Of a DNA stretch of 64,000 bases, positions 1 to 11,023 are shown in pieces. Position 1 is the first letter of the stretch, and each line of letters begins with the position of its first letter. The notes beneath the pieces were generated by a model that was not told the origin of the DNA, searched no databases, and saw nothing but the letters and a program-made list of their open reading frames with translations. The stretch spans positions 372,001 through 436,000 of the forward strand of contig NZ_JANUDX010000002.1 of NCBI RefSeq assembly GCF_024810105.1, given 5' to 3'. The translations under genes were made by a program, and so were the position numbers. The DNA is from Stenotrophomonas sp. BIGb0135. GTDB lineage: Bacteria; Pseudomonadota; Gammaproteobacteria; Xanthomonadales; Xanthomonadaceae.

Positions 1-438
1 TTCGGCTCGGTGCGCGGCCTGTCGCTGCTGGAAGGGCGCCTGGTGGAAGCCCTGCTGGGCGAGCGCATGCCGCGGCGGCCGGCCTATACCGACCGCAGCC
101 GCAGTTGGCTGCAGCGTATCGGCGACATGTTCACCGATGGCCGCACCTGGCTGACCCTGCTGTACTTCGTGCTGATGCTGCCGCTGGGCATCGTCTACTT
201 CACGATCGCCACGACGCTGCTGTCGATCTCGCTGGGCTTCATCTGGGCACCGGTGGCGGCATTGATCTCCCCCGAGTACGTGGGGATCCATATCGACGGC
301 ACCCAGATGCTGCCGCTCTGGATCACTCCGCTGCTGGCGGTGGTCGGCATGCTGCTGCTGTTCGCCACCCTGCACCTGGCGCGCGGCATCGGCCGCCTGC
401 ACGGGATGATGGCCAAGCACCTGCTGGTGCGGCTGTAG
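1..438 (+). CDS. Sensor-domain-like membrane protein, 5' end outside window
   Basis: The frame is open from base 1 with no convincing start (the GTG at 10 is internal to an already open frame), so only the C-terminal part is present. Two hydrophobic stretches are visible, at about residues 48-85 (rich in Leu, Ile and Phe) and 100-125, followed by a basic HLARGIGRLHGMMAKHLL tail. This resembles the putative sensor domain found at the N-terminus of some histidine kinases or as a stand-alone membrane protein (PF13796 type). The assignment is by general resemblance only. The TAG stop overlaps the GTAG head of a REP palindrome. Confidence 0.5.
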   Translation, partial: FGSVRGLSLLEGRLVEALLGERMPRRPAYTDRSRSWLQRIGDMFTDGRTWLTLLYFVLMLPLGIVYFTIATTLLSISLGFIWAPVAALISPEYVGIHIDGTQMLPLWITPLLAVVGMLLLFATLHLARGIGRLHGMMAKHLLVRL

Positions 439-458
439 CTGCCGACCGTTGATCGGCA
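435..458 (+). repeat. SMAG-type REP palindrome
   Basis: A GTAG head is followed by an imperfect stem, GCCGA...TCGGC. The GTAG supplies the TAG stop codon of the preceding gene. Further GC-rich palindromes (around 476-495 and 516-535) fill the gap to phaZ. This is the REP family described for Stenotrophomonas maltophilia. Confidence 0.6.
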
Positions 459-545
459 CGGGCGAACAAGGCGTGCCGGCCGTTGGCCGGCGCCACGCGA
501 TGCGCAACGAAAGCGCCGCCGGCCGACGGCCGGCATTGCCGTGCG

Positions 546-1862
546 TCAGCCCGCCTTGCGCCGCAACGGGGTCACGTTGCTGGCGATCTTGGCCGCCTTC
601 TTCGGCTTGGCAGTGGCCGGTTGCGCATGCGCCGCGAAGAAATCGCGCACCTTCGGGTACACCGTCTCACGCCAGCGACGCCCGCTGAAGATGCCGTAGT
701 GGCCGGCGCCCTCGACGATGAAATGCTCGCGATGCTCGGCCGGAATACCGCTGCACAGCGCCTGCGCCGCTTCGGTCTGGCCCAGCCCGGCGATATCGTC
801 CAGCTCGCCTTCGATGCTCAGCAGCGCGGTGCCGGTGATCGCGGAAGGATCCACGCGCTCGCCGTTGACGACCCACTCGCCGCGCGGGAGCAGGAACTGC
901 TGGAACACCACCTCGATGGTGTCCAGGTAGTACTTGGCCGGCATGTCGAGTACGGCGTTGTACTCGTCGTAGAAGCGGCGATGCGCGTCGGCATCTTCCA
1001 TGTCGCCCTTGACCAGGTCGGCGTAGAAATCCCAGTGCGAACTGAAGTGCCGGCTTGGGTTCATCGACAGGAACCCGGCGTGCTGCAGGAAGCCCGGATA
1101 CACCCGGCGACCGGCGCCGGGGTAGGTGCCCGGCACGGTGTGGATGACGTTGTTCTCGAACCACGACAACGGGTTCTGCGTGGCCAGGTTGTTGACCGCC
1201 GTGGGGCTGCAACGCGCATCGATCGGGCCGCCCATCATCACCAGCGTGCGCGGGGTCGGCTCGCCACGGCTGGCCATCAGCGACACCGCCGCCAGCACCG
1301 GCACGGTCGGCTGGCACACGCTCACCACGTGCAGCTTCTCCGCACCGAGGTGGCGGATGAATTCCTGCACGTAGGCGATGTAATCGTCCAGGCCGAACTC
1401 ACCCTCGCTGCCCGGCACCATGCGCGCGTCCACCCAGTCGGTGACATACACGCGGTGGTCGCGGAGCAGCGTACGCACGGTATCGCGCAGCAGCGTGGCG
1501 TGGTGGCCCGACAACGGCGCCACCACCAGCACGAACGGCTGGTTGAGCATGGTGTGCAGCTGTTCGGCTTCGTTGCTGTGGCGTTTGAAGCGCAGCAGCT
1601 TGCAGAACGGCTTGCTGACCTCCTCGTGCACCACGATCGGCACGCGTTCGCCCTCGACCTCGATTTCGTTGATGCCCCACTCGGGCTTCTCGTAATCCTT
1701 GCCGATGCGATGGAACAGCTCATTCACCGCGGACAGGCGATCGGCGCCGGGCATCTGCGACCACCAGTGTCCCGGGTTGGCGAAGAACTTGGCGTTGGCC
1801 TGGGCCTGGTGCACCCACGGGGCGAGCATGTTGCGGGTCAACTCATGCAGCTGATAGAGCAT
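546..1862 (-). CDS. phaZ: Intracellular polyhydroxyalkanoate depolymerase
   Basis: A 438-residue alpha/beta hydrolase that degrades stored polyhydroxyalkanoate in the cytoplasm. It matches the PhaZ1 family of Ralstonia in length and residue positions. The nucleophile is cysteine rather than serine: the motif VCQPT places Cys at residue 183. The other expected triad residues fall at Asp355 (EGELDD) and His388 (GAGHYG), the numbering known for R. eutropha PhaZa1. The C-terminus carries a short Lys/Ala tail (AKPKKAAK). No PHA synthase or phasin lies next to it. The start at MLYQLHE fits the family. Confidence 0.92.
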   Translation of the reverse strand: MLYQLHELTRNMLAPWVHQAQANAKFFANPGHWWSQMPGADRLSAVNELFHRIGKDYEKPEWGINEIEVEGERVPIVVHEEVSKPFCKLLRFKRHSNEAEQLHTMLNQPFVLVVAPLSGHHATLLRDTVRTLLRDHRVYVTDWVDARMVPGSEGEFGLDDYIAYVQEFIRHLGAEKLHVVSVCQPTVPVLAAVSLMASRGEPTPRTLVMMGGPIDARCSPTAVNNLATQNPLSWFENNVIHTVPGTYPGAGRRVYPGFLQHAGFLSMNPSRHFSSHWDFYADLVKGDMEDADAHRRFYDEYNAVLDMPAKYYLDTIEVVFQQFLLPRGEWVVNGERVDPSAITGTALLSIEGELDDIAGLGQTEAAQALCSGIPAEHREHFIVEGAGHYGIFSGRRWRETVYPKVRDFFAAHAQPATAKPKKAAKIASNVTPLRRKAG

Positions 1863-1959
1863 GGCGTCCGAATATGTATGGTCTTATGTTGCCGCGCAGC
1901 ATAGCGCACCGACGGGATCGGCGCCTTAATGCGGGGCTTGTCTCAGTTGTTATCGAGAT

Positions 1960-2565
1960 TCAGCGATCCGCGCGTTCCAGCGCGGCGGCGTGCCCGGCCA
2001 GCAGCGGCGACAGCCAGCAGTGCGAGCCCAAGGCTGTGAAGCCGGCCGCCGTGAGCTGGCGGCGGTACCAGCGCGCAGGGCGGGCCTGGAAGCCCTCGTG
2101 GTCGCCGTCGAACTCGTCTTCGGCGCTGAACGCCTCCAGGAATGCCACGCCGCCGGTCAGTTCGGCAAAGCCGTCCAGGGCGGGGCGCAGCTCACGGCTG
2201 GGGACGTAGTGCATCACGTCCGAGCAGACCAGCAGGTCGACCGGCGCACAGGGGCGCAGCCAGGCGAAATCGCCGACCCGGGCCGGGTGCAGGTTGCGGC
2301 TGCGGCCATAGCGCTGCACGGCGTAGGCGCTGCTGTCGAAGCCCATGTACTGCACGCGCGGGCGCAGCTTCAGCAACGGCGCGCGCCACGCCCCTTCGCC
2401 GCAGCCGATGTCCAGCACGCTGCGGATCGGGCGTTCCAGGTAGTACTCGGCGCTGGCCACGGCCAAGGCGACCTTGCGCGCCAGGCGCGCGGCGCCACCG
2501 GCCTGGTCGGCCTGGTACCAGCGCTGGAAGTAGGTGGCGTCGTAGGTCTTGTCCATGGCGATCAT
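1960..2565 (-). CDS. Class I SAM-dependent methyltransferase
   Basis: About 200 residues. It contains the Rossmann SAM-binding motif I, VLDIGCGEGAW, at about residues 49-59, then an acidic-loop region (MGFDSSAYAVQRYG) and DLLVCSDVMHYV as motif IV. The substrate cannot be told from sequence. The start may be MIAMDKTY or the internal MDKTYDATYFQ three codons later. It is transcribed in the same direction as phaZ but about 100 bp upstream of it, and diverges from the hemJ-like gene, so it probably has its own promoter. Confidence 0.8.
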   Translation of the reverse strand: MIAMDKTYDATYFQRWYQADQAGGAARLARKVALAVASAEYYLERPIRSVLDIGCGEGAWRAPLLKLRPRVQYMGFDSSAYAVQRYGRSRNLHPARVGDFAWLRPCAPVDLLVCSDVMHYVPSRELRPALDGFAELTGGVAFLEAFSAEDEFDGDHEGFQARPARWYRRQLTAAGFTALGSHCWLSPLLAGHAAALERADR

Positions 2566-2715
2566 GCGAAGTCGTGAAAACGGTGCCTATCGTACGGGTA
2601 GTCCCGCGCGATGGGGGCCGGGGTGAGTCTTTGGGTCGCGCCGGCGCCCCGGCAGTGGTGCCCCCCGGGCATGCGAGAATGCGCGACAACCTACGCCAGC
2701 CGCCGGAGCGAGCGC

Positions 2716-3171
2716 ATGCAGAGCTATTACTGGGTCAAGACCTTCCATCTGCTGTTCGTGGTGGCCTGGATGGCGGCGGTGTTCTACCTGCCGCGGATCC
2801 TGGTCAACCTCAGCGAGACGGCCGGGCAGTTGCCGGTGACCGAGCGGCTGCAGTTGATGGGCCTGCGCCTGTACCGGTTCGGCCACATGATGTTCGGCAT
2901 CGCATTGATCCTGGGCCTGGTGCTGTGGCTGGGCTACAAGGTGATCCCGGATTTCCCGACCATGGTCGCGCCGGGGGCGGCCGCGTGGCTGCACGCCAAG
3001 CTGGGGCTGGTGGTGCTGCTGCTGGTGTACTACTCGTGGACCGGGCGCCTGCTCAAGGGCAACGTGCGCGGCCGCCCGCTGCCGTCCTCGCGCGCGCTGC
3101 GCTGGTTCAACGAGCTGCCGCTGGTGCTGTTCATTGGCGTGGTGTGGCTGGTGATTGCCAAGCCATTCTGA
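2716..3171 (+). CDS. HemJ/CopD-family membrane protein
   Basis: 151 residues with about four membrane segments. The N-terminal motif KTFHLLFVVAWMAAVFYLPR and the later WLHAKLGLVVLLLVYYSW carry the conserved His and Lys/His pattern of the HemJ (oxygen-independent protoporphyrinogen IX oxidase) and CopD superfamily. HemJ would convert protoporphyrinogen IX to protoporphyrin IX in heme synthesis, but the superfamily also holds copper-related proteins, so the role is inferred. The ATG at 2716 was chosen because GGAG lies 8 nt upstream and the hydrophobic domain starts there. A longer frame from 2611 is unlikely. Confidence 0.7.
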   Translation: MQSYYWVKTFHLLFVVAWMAAVFYLPRILVNLSETAGQLPVTERLQLMGLRLYRFGHMMFGIALILGLVLWLGYKVIPDFPTMVAPGAAAWLHAKLGLVVLLLVYYSWTGRLLKGNVRGRPLPSSRALRWFNELPLVLFIGVVWLVIAKPF

Positions 3172-3253
3172 GGGGCGGGCGGGGCGGTGCCGGCCGCGTT
3201 AGCGGTTGGGTCGCCGCGACGGCTGCGGTGACGGCAACGGCAACGGCAACGGC

Positions 3254-3276
3254 AGCCGACCAACGGTCGGCTCTAC
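3254..3276 (-). repeat. SMAG-type REP palindrome
   Basis: AGCCGACC AAC GGTCGGCT followed by CTAC, the reverse of a GTAG head. It is identical in core to the copies at 3541, 26212, 42623, 42679 and 59125. Confidence 0.75.
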
Positions 3277-3540
3277 GGGGCCGCGCATCGGGGCCGGGCA
3301 TTAGGCCGCGTACGAGGCCGGGCATGGGGGTCGCGCATGGGGCCCGCGTATGGTGGGCCGCGCATGGGGGTCGCGCATGGTGGGCCGCGCAGGGGGCCCG
3401 GGCACGTGGCCGATCATGGGGGCCGCGCTTGGTGGGCCCGTTGGATTTACTGGATGAGATGGCCGATTCCGCCAAGGCCCGCCTCGAGCCGGGCCGCAAC
3501 GGCGAGGTGCTGCTGCGCCCGTGAGGGCGACGCCGGATCG

Positions 3541-3563
3541 GTAGAGCCGACCGTTGGTCGGCT
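3541..3563 (+). repeat. SMAG-type REP palindrome
   Basis: GTAG followed by AGCCGACCGTTGGTCGGCT. It is in inverse orientation to the copy 290 bp upstream. Confidence 0.75.
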
Positions 3564-3679
3564 GCCTTGGGTAGGGCACGGCGATAGCCGATCAGGTATG
3601 GGGGCCGGGCATGGGGGCCCGCGCATGGGGCCGGGCACGGGTGTCGCACATGGTGGGCCCGCGCATGGGGCCGCGCATG

Positions 3680-3712
3680 AAAAAGCCGGGCGCGTTGGCG
3701 TCCGGCTTTTTC
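3680..3712 (-). terminator. Intrinsic terminator downstream of accA
   Basis: AAAAAGCCGG is complementary to CCGGCTTTTT across a GC-rich loop. The structure is bidirectional, lies 22 bp past the accA stop, and has a U-run on the accA strand. Confidence 0.8.
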
Positions 3713-3733
3713 GTGGCGCACTGCTGGGGTGGC

Positions 3734-4693
3734 TCAGACCGTTTCGTAGGTGCCGTAGCTGCGCAGGCGGGTGTAGCGCCTGGCCAGCAGTTCGTCCACC
3801 GACAGCTTCTGCAGCGCGTCCAACTCGTTGAGCAGTACGGCCTTGAGGCGCTTGCCCATCTGGTTCGGGTTGCGGTGCGCACCGCCGGTCGGCTCGCGCA
3901 CGACCTTGTCGATCAGGCCCAGGCCCTTCAGGCGCGGGGCGGTCATGCCCAGCTGCTCGGCCGCGTCCTTGGCCTTGCCCGCGTCCTTCCACAGGATCGA
4001 GGCGCAGCCTTCGGGGGTGATCGTGGAGTACACGCTGTATTCCAGCATCACGGTGCGGTCGCCCACGCCCAGGGCGAGGGCGCCACCGGAGCCGCCTTCG
4101 CCGATCACCGTGCAGATCACCGGCACCTTCAGCTCGGCCATCTCCAGCAGGTTGCGCGCGATCGCTTCGGACTGGCCGCGCGATTCGGCATCGATGCCCG
4201 GCCAGGCGCCGGCGGTGTCGATCAGGGTCAGCACCGGCAGGCCGAAGCGTTCGGCCATCTTCATCAGGCGCAGCGCCTTGCGGTAGCCCTCCGGCTTGGG
4301 CATGCCGAAGTTGCGCTTGATCTTTTCCTTGGTGTCGCGGCCCTTCTGGTGGCCGATCAGCATCACCGAGCGGCCGCCGATGCGGGCCAGGCCACCCATG
4401 ATCGCCTTGTCGTCGGCGAAGGCACGGTCGCCGGCCAGTTCCTGGAACTCATCGCAGATGATGCGGATGTAGTCGGCGGTGTACGGGCGCGAGGGATGCC
4501 GGGCCAGCTGCAGGACCTGCCAGGAGGACAGGTTGCGGAAGATCTGCGCGGTACGTACCCGCAGCTTGTCCTGCAGGGCGTTCACCTCGGCCTCGACATT
4601 GACCGCAGGGCCGGCGCTGGCGCTGCGCAGTTCCTGGATCTTCGCCTCCAGATCAGCGATGGGTTGCTCGAAGTCGAGGTAGTTCGGATTCAT
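3734..4693 (-). CDS. accA: Acetyl-CoA carboxylase carboxyltransferase subunit alpha
   Basis: A 319-residue protein of normal AccA length. It transfers the carboxyl group from biotin-carboxyl carrier protein to acetyl-CoA together with AccD, the committed step of fatty-acid synthesis. It begins with the family-typical [19 protein letters not shown]. The carboxyltransferase core is recognisable as [37 protein letters not shown], and the oxyanion-hole glycines in [14 protein letters not shown]. As in E. coli it ends the dnaE-linked end of the lpx cluster, but here a lipoprotein gene separates it from dnaE. Confidence 0.98.
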   Translation of the reverse strand: MNPNYLDFEQPIADLEAKIQELRSASAGPAVNVEAEVNALQDKLRVRTAQIFRNLSSWQVLQLARHPSRPYTADYIRIICDEFQELAGDRAFADDKAIMGGLARIGGRSVMLIGHQKGRDTKEKIKRNFGMPKPEGYRKALRLMKMAERFGLPVLTLIDTAGAWPGIDAESRGQSEAIARNLLEMAELKVPVICTVIGEGGSGGALALGVGDRTVMLEYSVYSTITPEGCASILWKDAGKAKDAAEQLGMTAPRLKGLGLIDKVVREPTGGAHRNPNQMGKRLKAVLLNELDALQKLSVDELLARRYTRLRSYGTYETV

Positions 4694-4806
4694 CGGAAAC
4701 CGTCGTGAAGAAAAGAGGGAAAGTGTAGCCGAATGCGCCGAAATGCCCCGTACGCCGTCGTCTGGAAACCGACGGTAGCGCAGCGGGGCGGGGGGCGCCA
4801 GTCAGC

Positions 4807-5679
4807 TCAGGGCACGACCAGGGCGGCGCTGCCCATCAGGGTGGCGCGGGTCTGCACGAAGGTGTTGTAGCCCGTGTTGGCCTCCACCGGCAGATCGGCG
4901 CCGAGGCGTGCGGTGGCGGCGGTGAAGGCCATCTGTGCCTGGAAGGCCTCCTGCTGCAGATGCAGCTGGGCGTCGGCGGTGGTGGCCTTCAGGTAGCGCG
5001 CGTACAGCTCGCGCAGCGGGGCGGCATGGGCCTCGAAGGCCGGGGCCAGCGCGGGCAAGGCGGCCGGCGCCGCCTCCAGCGTGAAGACCGGGGCCTGGTA
5101 GCCGGCCGGCTGCTGGCGGCGGTAGGCCCCCGGCTCGCCGCGGCTGGCCTCGACATAGGCGATGAAGTCCGGGGCGGTGAAGATCTTGGTGCTGATCCGC
5201 CCGCCGGTCGCGTCGACGTGCGCCACGGTCTGTTCGTCGGGGAACGGTTCGCGCACGCCGAAGCTCCAGGCCTGGTCGATGAACAACGCGTGGGTCGTGC
5301 TGTAGGGCCCGTCGAAGCCCACGCCGCCCAGCTCGATGTGCTGGTTGGGGGTGCCGAAGTGCTTGAGCTTGTCCGGGTCGGTCACGTAGATCTCGCTGGC
5401 GATCACGTACTCGGCCAGCGTCGGGTTGATCAGGCCGCCCTTGCCGCGGGCGTAGACGATGAACCGCACATCGCCCAGTGCCGGGCTCTGCAGGTGGTGC
5501 TCGCCGGGCTTGAGCTTGACCGGGCGCGAGGCGTGCGCGGCGATCGGCAGTTCGTTGCCGTCGATACGCAGGGTGAGCGGCACGTCGCCCGGGTTGTCGA
5601 TCTCGAAGGTCTGGGACGGGCTGGAGCAGCCGGCAATGGCAACGGCTGCAAGCAGCAGCACGGCGAAACGCTTGATCAA
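4807..5679 (-). CDS. Putative lipoprotein of unknown function
   Basis: 290 residues. The N-terminus MIKRFAVLLLAAVAIAGC is a lipoprotein signal peptide with lipobox AIAGC, so the mature protein should be lipid-anchored at Cys18. The next residues (SPSQTFEIDNPGDVPLTLRIDG) look like a small beta-rich domain. The middle holds LGGVGFDGPYSTTHALFIDQAW, and the C-terminal third is Ala-rich and helical. I recognise no family. It lies between accA and dnaE on the same strand, 31 bp downstream of dnaE, so co-transcription with dnaE is plausible. Confidence 0.8.
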   Translation of the reverse strand: MIKRFAVLLLAAVAIAGCSSPSQTFEIDNPGDVPLTLRIDGNELPIAAHASRPVKLKPGEHHLQSPALGDVRFIVYARGKGGLINPTLAEYVIASEIYVTDPDKLKHFGTPNQHIELGGVGFDGPYSTTHALFIDQAWSFGVREPFPDEQTVAHVDATGGRISTKIFTAPDFIAYVEASRGEPGAYRRQQPAGYQAPVFTLEAAPAALPALAPAFEAHAAPLRELYARYLKATTADAQLHLQQEAFQAQMAFTAATARLGADLPVEANTGYNTFVQTRATLMGSAALVVP

Positions 5680-5710
5680 AACACGGTACCTGTCGAACGG
5701 ATGGCGCGGG

Positions 5711-9292
<3,582 letters not shown>

Positions 9293-9432
9293 GCCGGGCC
9301 AATGTAATGCCCGGTCAGGGTAGCGGCGCGGGCGGGGGCGGACAAGGCTTGACAGGCCAGGTCGGGGGGCGGGCGTTGCGGGGTGGGTTCAGGTTTCAGG
9401 GTTGGTTTTGCGGGTGCTGGGGCGATTGGCTG

Positions 9433-9486
9433 ACGGCAACTGCAACTGCAACTGCAACTGCAACTGCAAAAGCAACGGCAACGGCG
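9433..9486. repeat. Hexanucleotide microsatellite (AACTGC)n
   Basis: About five perfect AACTGC units are followed by AAAAGC and AACGGC variants. The same AACTGC unit recurs at about 25773-25808 beside locus B. Confidence 0.85.
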
Positions 9487-9511
9487 CCTGTCTTGTGCTG
9501 GTGCTGAGGGT

Positions 9512-9619
9512 GGGGTGGCGGAGGCAGGGTCGCGGGACACGCCGCAAGTACGTCCCTGTAGGCTCGCCATGCGCCATCCATGGCGCATGACGGTCCCGCG
9601 ACCCTGCCTCCACCACCCC
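9512..9619 (+). repeat. Three-stem palindromic element A1
   Basis: The outer arms, 9512-9538 and 9593-9619, are complementary over 27 positions with one mismatch. Inside, 9568-9589 is a perfect inverted repeat with central CC, and a small TAC...GTA stem lies at about 9549-9560. The invariant parts are GCGGGACACGCCG on the left, GCGCCATCCATGGCGC in the inner stem and GGTCCCGC on the right. Five other copies in the window share this plan with different arm sequences. Confidence 0.85.
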
Positions 9620-9756
9620 TCTACACATCTCTGGGGCGCATGGGGGAAGCGGGAGCAGGAGCAGGAGCGGAGCGGAGCCAGGAGCCGGAGCGGAGCCAGG
9701 AGCCGGAGCGGCTTGGTCGAGGGGTGAGAGAGGCGCCCCCGTGGGGGGAGGGGGAG

Positions 9757-9780
9757 GTAGTGCCGAGCGTTGCTCGGCAC
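9757..9780 (+). repeat. SMAG-type REP palindrome in locus A
   Basis: GTAG followed by TGCCGAGCGTTGCTCGGCA. It lies between the two inverted palindromic elements of locus A. Confidence 0.7.
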
Positions 9781-9784
9781 CTGA

Positions 9785-10008
9785 AGCCAAATCCAAACCC
9801 AAATCCAAACCCAGATCCAGATCCAAACCCAAATCCAGATCCAGATCCAGATCCAGATCCAGATCCAAACCCAAACCCAAATCCAGATCCAAACCCAAAC
9901 CCAAACCCAAACCCAAACCCAAATCCAGATCCAGATCCAAATCCAAACCCAGATCTAAATCCAGACCCAAACCCAAATCCAAACCCAAATCCAAACGCGG
10001 ACCAAGAA
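9785..10008. repeat. Degenerate hexanucleotide array CCAAAY/CCAGAY
   Basis: Roughly 36 consecutive hexamers are variants of CCAAAT, CCAAAC and CCAGAT. Translated it gives PNPDP-, KPKSRS- or GLDLDL-type peptides depending on frame and strand, none with a credible start or homologous domain. I treat it as non-coding simple repeat DNA. Confidence 0.85.
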
Positions 10009-10145
10009 CAGACCCAGATAAAAATCAGAGCCAGACCAGACTCAGCTTCCGCGTCTGCATAATCCCCAGATATCGACCCATCCCCTGCTTCCCAGCGCCC
10101 CCAAGACCTGCTCCTAAAAACCCCTGCGCACCGATCATCTGTCGA

Positions 10146-10254
10146 AGGGGGGCACGGTTGGGTTTGCGGGACCCGTTTTGCGCCATGGATGGCGCAAAAG
10201 GAGCCTACATGGACGTACTTGCGGCGTGTCCCGCGAACCCAACCGTGCCCCCCT
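10146..10254 (-). repeat. Three-stem palindromic element A2 (inverted)
   Basis: The arms 10146-10172 and 10228-10254 pair over 27 positions with a single G-T wobble. The inner stem 10176-10199 is a perfect inverted repeat with TTTT/AAAA outer pairs where A1 has CATG/CATG. On the minus strand it shows the same ACGCCGCAAGTACGTCC core as A1. Confidence 0.85.
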
Positions 10255-10281
10255 CAACCCGTAACCACCGGCAATCAGGTT

Positions 10282-10345
10282 TTGGCTCTGGCCTTGGCTC
10301 TGGCTGTAGCTGTAGCTGTAGCTGTAGCTGTAGCTTTCAGCTCCG
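10282..10345. repeat. Hexanucleotide microsatellite (TGTAGC)n
   Basis: GGCTCT/TGGCCT variants lead into about five TGTAGC units. The array ends about 20 bp from the rnhB stop codon. Confidence 0.8.
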
Positions 10346-10363
10346 GCTCTTAAAAAAACCAAA

Positions 10364-11023
10364 TCACCCCGCCAACACAACCCCGTCCTCAAAACACGCC
10401 CGCACCGGCGCGAAACTCCGCCGATGCTGCGGACAGGGGCCGTGCGAACGCAATGCAGCCAGATGGGCCGGCGTCCCGTAGCCCTTGTGCTGGTCGAATC
10501 CGTACTCCGGGTGCTGCGCGTGCAGCCCCAGCATGAAACGATCGCGACTCACCTTGGCCAGGATCGACGCCGCCATGATCGCCCGGTCCAGCCCGTCGCC
10601 GCCCACCAGCGCCTGCGCCGGGCAGGGCAGCCCCTTGGGCACCACGTTGCCGTCGATCCGTGCGAACTGCGCCACGTGCGCCACCCCCTCCACCGCACGC
10701 CGCATCCCCAGCATCGTCGCCTGGTAGATGTTCAACGCATCGATCTCGCCCACCTCCACCATCACCACATGGAAGGCCAGCGCACGTTCCTGGATCCGGT
10801 CGAACAACTGATCACGCCGGGCCGCCGTCAACTGCTTGGAATCATCCAGCCCGTTCAGGCGCGGCCGGTCCGGGCAGAACACCACCGCCGCCACCGCCAC
10901 CGGTCCCGCCAACGGACCACGCCCAGCCTCGTCCACCCCGGCCACATAGCGCGGCGCCACCGTCGCCAGTGCCGCCCCGTCGAACAGCGCCAGCGACGCC
11001 GCCGCTGCGTGGCGCCGGCTCAC
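10364..11023 (-). CDS. rnhB: Ribonuclease HII
   Basis: 219 residues. It cleaves the RNA strand of RNA-DNA hybrids and removes misincorporated ribonucleotides. The family motif [17 protein letters not shown] (acidic Asp31, Glu32) is followed by [28 protein letters not shown] and [12 protein letters not shown] chose the GTG start at 11023 because it overlaps the lpxB TGA stop (GTGA), as expected in the lpxA-lpxB-rnhB operon. A longer in-frame opening to 11485 runs over lpxB and gives arginine/glycine-rich nonsense. Confidence 0.95.
   Translation of the reverse strand: MSRRHAAAASLALFDGAALATVAPRYVAGVDEAGRGPLAGPVAVAAVVFCPDRPRLNGLDDSKQLTAARRDQLFDRIQERALAFHVVMVEVGEIDALNIYQATMLGMRRAVEGVAHVAQFARIDGNVVPKGLPCPAQALVGGDGLDRAIMAASILAKVSRDRFMLGLHAQHPEYGFDQHKGYGTPAHLAALRSHGPCPQHRRSFAPVRACFEDGVVLAG

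Larger units (their letters stand above)
3172..3679. repeat. Intergenic low-complexity block, G-rich imperfect tandem repeats
   Basis: This gene-free stretch holds (AACGGC)-type hexamers near 3234-3253, two SMAG palindromes, and two runs (about 3290-3430 and 3595-3680) of imperfect units close to GGGGGCCGCGCATGG. Between the runs, 3438-3524 reads as a short open tail, LDLLDEMADSAKARLEPG, ending in TGA, which could be a gene remnant. No complete gene is supported. Confidence 0.6.
9293..10363. repeat. Repeat-rich intergenic locus A between rnhB and dnaE
   Basis: This 1.07-kb gene-free region contains, in order: (AACTGC)-type hexamers, a three-stem palindrome (forward), GAGC/CGGAGC-type short repeats, a SMAG element, a long degenerate hexanucleotide array, a second three-stem palindrome (reverse) and (TGTAGC) repeats. 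All frames through the hexamer array are open only because the repeat lacks stop codons. The dnaE promoter must lie in or next to this block. The same arrangement recurs at 25.7-26.7 kb and 58.8-59.3 kb. Confidence 0.8.

Noticed and set aside
483..1904. A 473-codon plus-strand frame over phaZ
   Set aside because: Complement of the PhaZ gene with correct catalytic triad positions; the product is His/Arg/Ala-rich with no domain.
9580..10062. Open frame encoding PNPNPDPD repeats
   Set aside because: The frame exists only because the hexamer array lacks stops in every frame; no ribosome-binding site and no conserved flank.
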